Below, piece by piece: positions 8,187-16,097 of a stretch of 34,455 nt of DNA. The notes beneath the pieces are model-generated. The model made no database searches. It saw only the letters and a program-made list of their open reading frames with translations, and was not told the DNA's origin. The stretch is from JBJXGF01 sp046153015 (GTDB taxonomy: Bacteria > Actinomycetota > Acidimicrobiia > Acidimicrobiales > CAIXPF01), in contig JBJXGF010000313.1 in the NCBI GenBank assembly GCA_046153015.1, positions 1 through 34,455 of the forward strand. The letters are read 5' to 3'. Position numbers and translations under genes: made by a program. How positions within the stretch are numbered: the first letter of the stretch is position 1; the number at the start of each line of letters is the position of its first letter.

Positions 8187-9179
8187 ATGCGGTGCGTGGC
8201 GGTGTTGGTGTGGCAGCAGGCGCCGGTCTTCGAGCTGGCCGTGGCCCACGAGGTGTTCGGCCTCGATCGCACGGCGATGGGCGCGCCCCCCTTCGAGCTG
8301 CGCATCTGCGCGGTGGAGCGCCCGCCGCTGCGCGGCGCGGCCGGGCTCACGCTCGACACGCCGTACCGCCCGGCCGACGCCGCCGAGGCCGACCTCGTGA
8401 TCGTGCCCGGGTGGCGCGAGCCGCTCGAAGAGCCCCCCGGCGAGGAGACGCTGGCGGTGCTGCGCGCCGCGGTGGAGCGGGGCGCCTGCGTGGCGTCGTT
8501 CTGCTCGGGGGCGTTCGTGCTGGCCGCCGCCGGCCTGCTCGACGGGCGCGACGCCACCACCCACTGGATGTACGCCGAGCGGCTGGCGGCCGCCTACCCG
8601 AAGGTGCGAGTCGACGCGGACCGGCTCTACGTGGGCGAAGCGGGCGTGTGGACCTCCGCCGGCACCGCCGCGGCCATCGACCTGTGCCTTCACCTCGTGC
8701 GTCTCGAGCACGGCGCGCAGGCGGCCAACACGATCGCGCGGCGCATGATCGTGCCGCCGCACCGCGACGGCAGCCAGGCGCAGTACGTGGAGCTGGCCGT
8801 GCCCGCCGTGGCCCAGACCGCCGACGACGCGCTGGCCGCCTCGCTGGTGTGGGCCCAGCAGCACCTGGCCGAGCCGCTCACCGTGCGCGACCTGGCCGCC
8901 CAGGCGACGATGGCGCCGCGCACCTACGCCCGACGCTTCCTGGCCGCCACCGGCGTCACGCCGCTGCGCTGGCTGCTCTCGCAGCGCATCGCCGCCGCCC
9001 AGCAGCTCCTCGAGCGCAGCGACCTGCCGGTGGAGCGGATCGCGCAGCTCACCGGCCTCGGCGCCGCGGCCAACCTGCGGCTGCACTTCCTGCGCCGCGT
9101 GGGAGTGACGCCGAGCGCGTACCGGCGGACCTTCGCCGCCGGCGCCGAGCCCGCCCTCGCCGCCGCAGCCGGCGGCTAG
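8187..9179 (+). CDS. GlxA family transcriptional regulator (DJ-1/PfpI domain plus AraC HTH)
   Basis: 330 residues from ATG 8187, the first start matching the family N-terminus (MRCVAVLVWQQAPVFELAVA); the open frame further left is not family-like. Residues 1-190 form a class I glutamine amidotransferase-like DJ-1/PfpI domain with ASFCSGAFVLAAAGLLDG (Cys106 at the nucleophile elbow), acting as a ligand sensor. Residues about 217-318 are an AraC-type double helix-turn-helix: LTVRDLAAQATMAPRTYARR and ERIAQLTGLGAAANLRLHF. It probably regulates itself or the divergent DinB unit (inference). The inducer is unknown. Confidence 0.93.
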   Translation: MRCVAVLVWQQAPVFELAVAHEVFGLDRTAMGAPPFELRICAVERPPLRGAAGLTLDTPYRPADAAEADLVIVPGWREPLEEPPGEETLAVLRAAVERGACVASFCSGAFVLAAAGLLDGRDATTHWMYAERLAAAYPKVRVDADRLYVGEAGVWTSAGTAAAIDLCLHLVRLEHGAQAANTIARRMIVPPHRDGSQAQYVELAVPAVAQTADDALAASLVWAQQHLAEPLTVRDLAAQATMAPRTYARRFLAATGVTPLRWLLSQRIAAAQQLLERSDLPVERIAQLTGLGAAANLRLHFLRRVGVTPSAYRRTFAAGAEPALAAAAGG

Positions 9180-9206
9180 GCAGCGGCTGGGCAGCGGCTG
9201 GGCAGG

Positions 9207-9662
9207 TCAGCGCAGCTCGACCACCAGCTCGATCTCGACCGCCATGTCCATCGGCAGCGAGCCCATCCCCACCGCGGAGCGGGCATGGCGCCCGGCGTCG
9301 CCGAAGACCTCGACCAAGAGGTCGCTGCAGCCGTTGATCACCGCCGGATGCTGGGTGAACGAGGGCGGGCAGTTCACCATCCCCACCACCTTCACCACCC
9401 GCGCCACCGCATCGAGGCTGCCGAGCTCGCGGCGCAGCGTGGCGAGCAGGTTCAGCCCCGTCAGCCGGGCCGCCGCGGCGCCGGCCTCGAGGTCGAGCTC
9501 GGCGCCGACCTTGCCGGTGACGAGCCCCTCGGGGCCGGCCGGCCCGTGGCCCGAGGTGAACCCGAGCGAGCCGGCCCGCACGAAGGTCACGTAGCTGCCG
9601 ATCGGCTTGGGCGGCTCGGGCAGCGTGAGGCCGAGCTCGGCGAGGCGGGATTCGGCGGACAT
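9207..9662 (-). CDS. RidA-like (YjgF/YER057c/UK114 superfamily) protein
   Basis: 151 residues from ATG 9662. Matches the subgroup with RLAELGLTLPEPPKPIGSYV at the N-terminus, then GSLGFTSGHGP, AARLTGLNLLATLRRELGSL, VVGMVNCPPSFTQHPAVING and HARSAVGMGSLPMDMAVEIE. Typical RidA is about 130 residues and deaminates reactive enamines; this longer subgroup is not well characterised and its substrate is unknown. The frame continues upstream past the ATG but the extra sequence is not family-like. Divergent from the carboxymuconolactone-decarboxylase-like gene by 67 bases and convergent with the GlxA-type regulator. Confidence 0.9.
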   Translation of the reverse strand: MSAESRLAELGLTLPEPPKPIGSYVTFVRAGSLGFTSGHGPAGPEGLVTGKVGAELDLEAGAAAARLTGLNLLATLRRELGSLDAVARVVKVVGMVNCPPSFTQHPAVINGCSDLLVEVFGDAGRHARSAVGMGSLPMDMAVEIELVVELR

Positions 9663-9729
9663 GGCCGTGAGCGTACCGGGCGGCCCGGCCCCGGCGCGGG
9701 GAGGCCGGAGGAGCCCTAAGGTGCCGGCC

Positions 9730-10290
9730 ATGGCCCCGAGACGACCCACCAAGGCCCGAGTCCAGCCCGATCCCGCCGCCGCCGAGAAGGCGCGGGAAGC
9801 CATGCGCGGCCAGCCCCACAACGCGGTCAACGTGCGGGCCACGATGGCGCTGCACCCCGGCGTCTCCCGCGCCGTCGGGGCGCTCGCCGGCTTCGTGCTC
9901 AACGAGGCCGGCGCCCCTCGCCGCCAGCGGGAGCTGGTGATCCTGCGCATGGGCTGGAACTGCCAGGCGGAGTACGAGTTCGGCCAGCACACGTTGTACG
10001 GCCTCGCCAACGGGGTGACCCAGGGCGAGGTCTACGCCGTGACACGGCCGCTCTCCGAGCACGCCTGGAGCGACGAGGACCGGGTGCTGCTGCAGATGGC
10101 CGACGATCTCTACGCGGCCGACGCCGTGAGCGACGCCACGTGGGCCGAGCTGACCGCCCGGCTGAGCGTGCCCGAGATCATGGAGTTCGTGGTGGCGGCG
10201 CTCACCTATCGGGTGGTCTCGGGCTTTCTGAACACCTTCGGCGTGGAGCTCGACGAGGGCGTTCCGGGCTGGCCCACGACCAGCGGCTGA
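9730..10290 (+). CDS. Carboxymuconolactone decarboxylase / AhpD-like protein
   Basis: 186 residues from ATG 9730. All-helical CMD fold: RELVILRMGWNCQAEYEFGQ (residues 67-86) and GLANGVTQGEVYAV. The AhpD-type peroxidase needs CxxC; here it is C78-Q-A-E81, so the second Cys is missing and thiol peroxidase activity is unlikely. The NCxxEYxxxxH version is common in actinomycete members of PF02627 with unknown role. It lies 28 bases upstream of the acyl-CoA dehydrogenase gene on the same strand, so the two may share a transcript and pathway. Confidence 0.9.
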   Translation: MAPRRPTKARVQPDPAAAEKAREAMRGQPHNAVNVRATMALHPGVSRAVGALAGFVLNEAGAPRRQRELVILRMGWNCQAEYEFGQHTLYGLANGVTQGEVYAVTRPLSEHAWSDEDRVLLQMADDLYAADAVSDATWAELTARLSVPEIMEFVVAALTYRVVSGFLNTFGVELDEGVPGWPTTSG

Positions 10291-10318
10291 CGGCGCGGCA
10301 AGCGGTAACGTCGCCGCC

Positions 10319-11581
10319 GTGGCGCCCCCGACCCTGGACCAGTTCCGCGCCGAAGCCCGCACGTGGCTCGCCGCGCACGCCGAACCCGCCGTGGATCGCT
10401 CGAAGGCCGACGCCTCCACCTGGGGTGTGGGGTCGGACCGGGTGGCGGTGATCGGGGGCAGCTTCACCGCGGAGGAGGAGAAGCGGGTCATCGACGAGCT
10501 GCGGGCGTGGATCACGCTCAAGTCCACCGCGGGCTACCACGCCGTCGCCTCGCCGGTCGAACACGGAGGCCTCGGCCTGCCGGGGGCGTTCGCCCGCGCC
10601 TTCACCGAGGAGGAGCGCCGCTTCCACACGCCGGCGCCGCACGAGGCGGTGGGCATCAGCCGCGACCTCGTGGGGCCCACCATCGCTGTGTACGGCACGC
10701 CCGAGCAGATCGCCCGCTACCTCCCCCGGCTGCTCTCGGCGGAAGACCTGTGGTGCCAGCTCTACTCCGAGCCCGGCGCCGGCTCCGATCTCGCTGCGCT
10801 GGCCACCCGCGCCGAGCGCGACGGCGACGAGTGGGTGCTCACCGGCCAGAAGGTGTGGACCTCGGGCGCCCGCTACGCCGACTACGGGTACATCCTGTGC
10901 CGCACCGACCCGTCGCTGCCCAAGCACAAGGGCATCACCGCCTTCCTCCTCGACATGAAGGCGCCCGGGGTCACGGTGCGGCCGCTGCGCCAGATGACCG
11001 GCGGGGCCTCGTTCAACGAGGTGTTCCTCGACGGCGCCCGCGTGGGGGACGACCACCGGCTCGGCCCGCTGAACGAGGGTTGGCGGGTGGCGCTCACCAC
11101 GCTCGGCTTCGAGCGGGGCTCGGCCACCGGCGAGGGCGGCGGCAAGGTCACCACCAAGGTGGAGCGCCTGCTGGCGCTGGCCCGCTGGCTCGGCCGCAAC
11201 GACGAGCCGGTGGTCCGCCAAGCCCTGGCCCGAGCCTGGGCCTACAACCGGGTGCAGAAGATCAACGCCGACCGGGTGAAGGGCGCGCTGCGAGCGGGCC
11301 AGGCGCCCGGCCCGGAGGGCTCGATCGGCAAGCTGATGAACACCAACGGGGCGGCGCTGATCAACGAGACCGCCTCGCTGCTGCTCGGCGCCCGGCTCAC
11401 CGCCGACACCGGCGAGTGGGGGACCTCCGGCTGGGCCGAGCACGTGCTCGGCACGCCGGGCGCCCGCATCGCCGGCGGCACCGACGAGGTGCAGCGCACC
11501 GTGATCGCCGAGCGGGCCCTCGGGCTGCCCGCCGAGCCCAAGGGCGACCGCGACCAGGCCTGGCGGGCCGCGCTGCGTTAG
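10319..11581 (+). CDS. Acyl-CoA dehydrogenase family protein (FadE-like)
   Basis: 420 residues, GTG start at 10319. FAD-dependent acyl-CoA dehydrogenase: WCQLYSEPGAGSDLA (residues 145-159), DEWVLTGQKVWTSGARYADY, QMTGGASFNEVFLDGARV, and C-terminal AGGTDEVQRTVIAERALGLP. In MCAD-type enzymes a catalytic Glu precedes GT in the last block (YEGTAQIQ); here residue 386 is Gly. Many actinomycete FadE proteins show this, some working as heteromers in steroid side-chain oxidation and some using a base elsewhere. The substrate is unknown; context suggests catabolism of an unusual acyl-CoA. It converges on the CaiB fusion, 15 bases between stops. Confidence 0.92.
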   Translation: MAPPTLDQFRAEARTWLAAHAEPAVDRSKADASTWGVGSDRVAVIGGSFTAEEEKRVIDELRAWITLKSTAGYHAVASPVEHGGLGLPGAFARAFTEEERRFHTPAPHEAVGISRDLVGPTIAVYGTPEQIARYLPRLLSAEDLWCQLYSEPGAGSDLAALATRAERDGDEWVLTGQKVWTSGARYADYGYILCRTDPSLPKHKGITAFLLDMKAPGVTVRPLRQMTGGASFNEVFLDGARVGDDHRLGPLNEGWRVALTTLGFERGSATGEGGGKVTTKVERLLALARWLGRNDEPVVRQALARAWAYNRVQKINADRVKGALRAGQAPGPEGSIGKLMNTNGAALINETASLLLGARLTADTGEWGTSGWAEHVLGTPGARIAGGTDEVQRTVIAERALGLPAEPKGDRDQAWRAALR

Positions 11582-11596
11582 GCCGAGCGCGGCGAG

Positions 11597-14017
11597 CTAG
11601 GCGCGGGCGCGCTCGCCGCCCAGCGCTCCGGCTCGACGCAGCTCGGCGATGCGGGCGTCGTCGTAGCCGAGCAGGTCCCTCAGCACCTGCTCGGTGTGCT
11701 CCCCGAGCGCCGGCACGTGGGGCGCGACCGGAGGGGTGCGGGTGAGCTGGATGCGGGTCCGCTCCACCAGGCGTTCGCCTTGGCCGGTGTGGGGCGCCAC
11801 GACCGTGTGGCCGAGGTGCGTGAGCTGGGGGTCCTGCGGCGAGCCCGAGTGGAGCACGGCGTGGGCCGGCACGCCGAGCGCCTGCAGCTCGCGCTCGGCG
11901 GCCTCCGGCGTGCGCAACGCGGTCCACGCCGCGATGGCCTGGTCGATCTTGTCGCCCGTCGCCCGCCGGCCCTCGACCTCGGCGAGGGACGGGTCCTCGG
12001 CCCAGTCGGGCCGGCCGATCGCCCCGCACAGCGCCTGCCAGTCGCGCCGGTCGCGCACGGCGATCGCCACCCACTCGTCGTCGCCGGCCGAGGGGAACAC
12101 GCCGTGCGGGCTCATGTGGTCGTCGTCGTTGCCCCGCCGATCCCAGGAGGCGCCGTTGAGCTGATGGTCGAGGATCGCCGGCAGCAGGTAGTGCAGCGAC
12201 GCCTCGATCTGGCTCTGGTCCACATACACGCCCTCGCCGGTCTGGCGGCGGTGCTCGACCGCGGCCAGCACCGCGGCCACCGACATCCGGGGCGCGCAGG
12301 CGTCGGTGTACGCGCCGTAGGGCCCCATCGGCGGCTGGTCGGGCCATCCGGTGGGCTGCACCATGCCCCCGATCGCCGCGCCCATCGTGCCGTAGCCGGC
12401 CATGAACGCGTACGGCCCCTCCTGGCCGAACAGGCACGAGCTGAGCATCACCAGATCGGGCTTGAGCCGCCGCAGGGAGTCGTAGTCGAGCCCCCAGGCC
12501 CGCATCGCGCGGGGCGAGAACGACTCGGTGACCACGTCGGCCCAGCGCACGAGGTCGTAGATCACCTCCCGCGCCGCTGCGTTGTTCGGGTCGAGCGTGA
12601 CGCTGAGCTTGCCGAGGTTGATGCTGGCGAACGCGGCGGAGGTCTCCCGTCCGGCCTTGCCGCCGTAGTAGGGGGCGAGGAGGCGCACGCCGTCCATGCG
12701 GGCCGCGTTCTCCACGCGCACCACCGTGGCGCCGTACTGGGCGAGCACGCCGGTGGAGGTGGGCCCCGCCATCACCCACATGAAGTCGAGCACCTTGAGC
12801 CCGGCCAGCGGCCCGACCCCGGCGGCGGGCGGGGCGGGGCTCGACGGGGCGAGGTCGGCGAAGGCCGGTCGGCGGGTCTCGGCCAGCACCTCGGCGGTGT
12901 GCTGGCCGGGCTGGGGCGGAGCGGCGCCGAGGGTGCGGGAGCCGGCGAGGCCGCGCACGATGTGGGCCGGCATCTTCACCGTCTCGCCGTGCTCGCCGAC
13001 CGGCGCCGGCGCCCAGTACCCGCGCTCGTCGAGCTGCGGGTTGTCGAGCATGTCGTCGAAGGTCGACACCGGCACGAGCAGGAGCCGCCGGTCGAGCGCG
13101 GCGGAGAGCAGCTCGGCCTTGGTCTTGCCCCTCAGGAACGCGCCGATCGCCTCGACCAGGCGGGCGAGGTCGGTGTTGGCCGCCTCGCCGGCCCGCACGG
13201 TGCGCAGGTGCACGTGCCAGTCGCGGTCGGTGAGGTCGGCGTCGGCGGCGCCCTCCTCCCGCATCCAGCCGAGCAGCCGGTCGAGGAACGGCTTGTTCAC
13301 CGGGTCGAGGGCCACCGTGAGGGAGACGAACCCGTCGGCCGCCTCCCACACGAACGGCACGGTCACGCCCACCATGGCGAAGCCGTTGCCGGCGCGGTGG
13401 AGGCGCTTGTGGCCCACCGCGTCGTTCTGGAGCGTGAAGAAGGCGGGCAGGTTGGCGGCCCGCTGCGCCGAAACCTCCACGCGCTGGCCGAGCCCCGAGC
13501 GGCGGGCCTCGGTGAGCGCGATCAGCGCCCCGCCGGCGGCCTCCGCGCAGGCGTGGGCGAACGCCGACACGCCGGCGGTGCGCAGCGGCGCCCGATCGGG
13601 CGGGCCGCAGATGTCCATCGCCCCGGCCGCGGCCTGCACCACGAGATCGGTGGCGGCGTAGGAGGCCTTGGGCCCGTCGGAGCCGAACGCGGTGATCGAC
13701 ACCCACACGAGCGCCGGGTTCAGCTCGCGCAGCTGCTCGTAGCCGAGCCCCTTGGCCTCCCACGTGCCCGGGTCGGCCGACTCGATCAGCAGGTCGGCCC
13801 CCTTCACCAGCTCGCGCAGCGCAGCGGCGCCCTCGGCCGAGTCGAGGTCGAGGATCGCGCTGCGCGACCCACGGGTGTAGGCCAACCAGGCCGGCGTGCG
13901 CGGGGCGCCGCCGGGCGGCTCCACGTGGACGACCTCGGCGCCCAGCTCGGCCAGGATGTGGCCGCACAGCAGCCCGCGGTCGTCGCTGAGGTCGAGCGCG
14001 CGATACATCGACAGCAT
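11597..14017 (-). CDS. Tandem CaiB/BaiF CoA-transferase fusion (two class III domains)
   Basis: 806 residues, about twice the usual 400. Start at ATG 14017 chosen because AAAGGGGGG lies just upstream and the family N-terminus (YRALDLSDDRGLLCGH) begins there. Domain 1 is about residues 4-385, domain 2 about 403-795 (LKVLDFMWVMAGPT at 407-420), joined by a Pro/Ala linker. Class III CoA-transferases use an Asp nucleophile (Asp169 in formyl-CoA transferase). Domain 2 keeps it as Asp572 in GAYTDACAP; the matching stretch of domain 1, SAFAHACAE, has His155. So one catalytic and one degenerate domain are likely. The family normally forms interlaced dimers, and this fusion could fold as an intramolecular heterodimer (inference). 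The acyl substrate is unknown. Confidence 0.92.
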   Translation of the reverse strand: MLSMYRALDLSDDRGLLCGHILAELGAEVVHVEPPGGAPRTPAWLAYTRGSRSAILDLDSAEGAAALRELVKGADLLIESADPGTWEAKGLGYEQLRELNPALVWVSITAFGSDGPKASYAATDLVVQAAAGAMDICGPPDRAPLRTAGVSAFAHACAEAAGGALIALTEARRSGLGQRVEVSAQRAANLPAFFTLQNDAVGHKRLHRAGNGFAMVGVTVPFVWEAADGFVSLTVALDPVNKPFLDRLLGWMREEGAADADLTDRDWHVHLRTVRAGEAANTDLARLVEAIGAFLRGKTKAELLSAALDRRLLLVPVSTFDDMLDNPQLDERGYWAPAPVGEHGETVKMPAHIVRGLAGSRTLGAAPPQPGQHTAEVLAETRRPAFADLAPSSPAPPAAGVGPLAGLKVLDFMWVMAGPTSTGVLAQYGATVVRVENAARMDGVRLLAPYYGGKAGRETSAAFASINLGKLSVTLDPNNAAAREVIYDLVRWADVVTESFSPRAMRAWGLDYDSLRRLKPDLVMLSSCLFGQEGPYAFMAGYGTMGAAIGGMVQPTGWPDQPPMGPYGAYTDACAPRMSVAAVLAAVEHRRQTGEGVYVDQSQIEASLHYLLPAILDHQLNGASWDRRGNDDDHMSPHGVFPSAGDDEWVAIAVRDRRDWQALCGAIGRPDWAEDPSLAEVEGRRATGDKIDQAIAAWTALRTPEAAERELQALGVPAHAVLHSGSPQDPQLTHLGHTVVAPHTGQGERLVERTRIQLTRTPPVAPHVPALGEHTEQVLRDLLGYDDARIAELRRAGALGGERARA

Positions 14018-14125
14018 GGAGCCCCCCTTTGTTCGTCCGGCGCCGGATACCACGGCCCGGCGGCCGAGCTCGGGGGGAAGGCTAGGGCGCCCGGCGCCGC
14101 GTCGGCCGCAGCGCCGGGCCGCCGA

Positions 14126-14452
14126 TCAGTTCGAGCTGTGCCGGCTCGGGTCGTAATGGCTGAGCGCCGCCGCCCGCTCGGCCGAGGTGGGGTTCGGTCC
14201 GGTGCGCGGGCCGCCCCGCACCACGGCCTTGTCGTAGGCCACCACCAGCGCGCCGTCGGGCCCGCGGTGGGCGTCGGCCAGCGGCACCAGCGTCTTCTTG
14301 GTCTTGAAGGGTCCGTACGACACGACCACCCAGCTCGGCGCCGCGGCGGCGTCGTCGTCGTACACCACGGTCGCCACTGCACCGACGGTCTCGCCGTGCG
14401 GGTCGACGACCTTGCAGCCGGCGAGCACGCCGGTATCGTCGTTCAAGCTCAT
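14126..14452 (-). CDS. PRC-barrel-like protein
   Basis: 108 residues from ATG 14452, with GAGGAG 8 bases upstream. The N-terminal 75 residues look like a PRC-barrel/DUF2171 type domain: GCKVVDPHGETVGAVATVVY, then SWVVVSYGPFKTKKTLVPLA and a DKAVVRGGPR strand. The tail NPTSAERAAALSHYDPSRHS is polar. Such small proteins often respond to stress and have no defined activity. The frame runs further upstream (to 14602), but that part has no family-like sequence or binding site. Confidence 0.8.
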   Translation of the reverse strand: MSLNDDTGVLAGCKVVDPHGETVGAVATVVYDDDAAAAPSWVVVSYGPFKTKKTLVPLADAHRGPDGALVVAYDKAVVRGGPRTGPNPTSAERAAALSHYDPSRHSSN

Positions 14453-14641
14453 CGCGGGGTCTCCTCGGGTCGGTCGAAGTGTCCGCTCGCGTAGGTGCTT
14501 CCCACTGACAACTATTGCATAACTGCCGGAACTATGACAGATCCGTGTCGGTTTTCTATCGAAACGGTGACGGAGGCGCTGGCGAGAGGCGCGGAGCGCC
14601 ATCCCCGTTCCCCAGAAGCGGCCGGACTAGGTTCCGCACCC
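14453..14641. promoter_or_regulatory. Divergent promoter region with an AT-rich island
   Basis: Intergenic region between the leftward PRC-barrel gene and the rightward small helical gene. About 14498-14572 is much richer in A and T than its surroundings, which in this genome usually marks promoters. It contains two copies of AACTAT about 20 bases apart. I cannot assign a convincing -35/-10 pair to either direction. Confidence 0.35.
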
Positions 14642-14845
14642 ATGGCTGACATCTCGAAGTTCCTGGACAAGGCGTACGAGCAGCAGGAGTTCTCGGCGCT
14701 GGTCAACGCCCCGGTGGCGGCGCTGCAGGGCGTGTCCGAGGCCGACGGCGAGGCGCTGGCAAAGGCGCTCGGCATCAAGACGATCGGCGACCTCGCCACC
14801 AGCAAGTACGTGCGGTGGGCCCAGGCGATCCACGCCCTCTCCTGA
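14642..14845 (+). CDS. Small helical protein with helix-hairpin-helix-like segment
   Basis: 67 residues from ATG 14642. MADISKFLDKAYEQQEFSAL starts a helical N-terminus, and PVAALQGVSEADGEALAKAL followed by GIKTIGDLATSKYVRWAQAI resembles an HhH/SAM-like hairpin of the kind used for DNA or protein contact. Similar short stand-alone proteins occur in varied bacteria without known function. It ends 97 bases before the convergent SRPBCC gene, with a hairpin between them. Confidence 0.8.
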   Translation: MADISKFLDKAYEQQEFSALVNAPVAALQGVSEADGEALAKALGIKTIGDLATSKYVRWAQAIHALS

Positions 14846-14928
14846 GCCGCGCTCCGGTTTTGGGGCCATCCCACGTGGCGCCGAGCGAGCGCAGCGCGGA
14901 AGAGGCGGCGCCTGCACGTGATCGCCGA

Positions 14929-14949
14929 GCGCTGAGGTGCGCTCAGCGC
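14929..14949. terminator. Hairpin between convergent genes
   Basis: GCGCTGAG and CTCAGCGC form a perfect 8-bp stem with a 5-base loop, overlapping the stop codon of the leftward SRPBCC gene. Just upstream (14873-14920) a larger imperfect stem pairs CACGTGGCGCC with GGCGCC...CACGTG. No T-tract follows, so the termination role rests on position between convergent genes. Confidence 0.5.
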
Positions 14950-15401
14950 GCCGGACGGCGATCCGCAGCGTGGACTCGGCGCTCGACGAGGCGGGCCAGC
15001 CGGCGTAGGGACAGGGCGTTGCGCAGCCGGTAGAGCAGGTCGACCGGCGGGGACTGGAGCCGCCCGGCCGGCCCCTCGAGGGGCGTCTCGTGCAACGTCA
15101 CCTGCGTCCGGCCTTCGTCGCCCTGGGCGGTGAGCTCGATCGTGACCCGGGCGACCCCCACGGGGCGGAACCGCACGAGCAGCACCAGCCGCGAGGGCGG
15201 GATGAGCTCCTCGATCTCGGTGTTGTCCCGCAGGTCGGGCTCGAGGGTGTGATGGAACCGGGCCCCTACCGCCGGCCAACTCGGGTCGACGGCCCGGACG
15301 CGCTTCGTGCCCACCACCCACTGCGCGTACGCGTCCGGGTCGAGCAGCGCGCTGAACACGTCCTCGGGCCGCGCCGCGACCTCGATCTGGTTGGTCGACA
15401 T
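14943..15401 (-). CDS. SRPBCC family (START/Bet v1-like) protein
   Basis: 152 residues from ATG 15401. N-terminal STNQIEVAARPEDVFSALLD then DAYAQWVVGTKRVRAVDPSW is the usual start of a polyketide cyclase/dehydrase-type SRPBCC fold, followed by alternating beta strands (RFHHTLEPDLRDNTEIEELI, RTQVTLHETPLEGPAG) and a C-terminal helix (DLLYRLRNALSLRRLARLVE). These bind hydrophobic ligands. No catalytic residues can be assigned. Divergent from the GDT1-type gene. Confidence 0.85.
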   Translation of the reverse strand: MSTNQIEVAARPEDVFSALLDPDAYAQWVVGTKRVRAVDPSWPAVGARFHHTLEPDLRDNTEIEELIPPSRLVLLVRFRPVGVARVTIELTAQGDEGRTQVTLHETPLEGPAGRLQSPPVDLLYRLRNALSLRRLARLVERRVHAADRRPAR

Positions 15402-15503
15402 GCTGCAGTCGATTCCCACGCTGGCGCGGGGCGAACCGCCCGTAGCGGGTACCGTGGCCCTCTTGTCGGGTCGGCCGCCGCCGGGGCGTGAGAGGAGGCT
15501 GCG

Positions 15504-16073
15504 GTGCAGGCCCTCTTCGTGAGCTTCGGCGTGATCTTCGTCGCCGAGCTCGGCGACAAGAGCCAGCTCATGGCGCTGGCCTTCGCCGCCCGCTACCGGG
15601 CCCTGCCGGTGCTGGTGGGCATCACCGCCGCCACCGCGGTCGTGCACGCCATCTCGGTGCTGGTGGGGGCCGTGCTCGGGGCCAGCCTTCCCACCCGCAC
15701 GATCTCGGTCGTGGCCGCGCTCGCCTTCTTCGGCTTCGCGGTGTGGACGCTGCGCGGCGACCAGCTGAGCGCGGAGGAGTCCACCAAGGCGTCGCGCTCG
15801 GTGCGGTCCGCGGTGCTGGCCGCCAGCGGCGCGTTCTTCCTGGCCGAGCTGGGGGACAAGACGATGCTGGCCACGATCACGCTGGCCACCACCGAGGGCG
15901 CGCTCGGCACCTGGGCCGGCTCCACCATCGGCATGGTGGCGGCCGATGCGCTCGCCATCCTCGTGGGCAAGCAGCTCGGCCAGCGCCTCCCCGAACGGGT
16001 GATCAGGATCGGCGCCGCCGGCGCGTTCGCCGTGTTCGGGCTGGTGCTGCTGGTGGAGGCCCTGCGCGGCTGA
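15504..16073 (+). CDS. TMEM165/GDT1 (UPF0016) family cation transporter
   Basis: 189 residues, GTG start at 15504 with a strong Shine-Dalgarno GAGGAGG at 15492-15498. Two inverted repeats, each with the family signature: AELGDKS (residues 14-20) and AELGDKT (114-120), embedded in six predicted membrane helices. Bacterial relatives (MneA/Mnx) export or handle Mn2+, and eukaryotic ones move Ca2+/Mn2+ against H+. Likely a manganese or calcium exporter in the cytoplasmic membrane. I looked for the Mn-sensing yybP-ykoY leader upstream and did not recognise one. Confidence 0.93.
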   Translation: MQALFVSFGVIFVAELGDKSQLMALAFAARYRALPVLVGITAATAVVHAISVLVGAVLGASLPTRTISVVAALAFFGFAVWTLRGDQLSAEESTKASRSVRSAVLAASGAFFLAELGDKTMLATITLATTEGALGTWAGSTIGMVAADALAILVGKQLGQRLPERVIRIGAAGAFAVFGLVLLVEALRG

Positions 16074-16097
16074 GCGTGGGTGTGCGAGAGTGGCGCC

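Noticed and set aside
9179..9206. Short direct repeat GCAGCGGCTGG repeated twice after the GlxA-type gene
   Set aside because: Only two units in a GC-rich 27-base gap; can arise by slippage and shows no further structure.
9730..10290. AhpD-type alkylhydroperoxidase
   Set aside because: The second Cys of the CxxC motif is Glu81, so the peroxidase mechanism is not supported.
11696..14494. Very long rightward reading frame opposite the CaiB fusion (and similar long antisense frames at 2674-4428, 5322-7514, 15488-17296, 17160-18905)
   Set aside because: Translations are rich in Arg, Gly, Pro, His and Ala without domains, as expected for shadows of GC-rich genes; the opposite strand has clear protein families.
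15402..15503. yybP-ykoY manganese riboswitch upstream of the GDT1-type transporter
   Set aside because: The conserved core segments of that riboswitch are not visible in the roughly 100-base leader.
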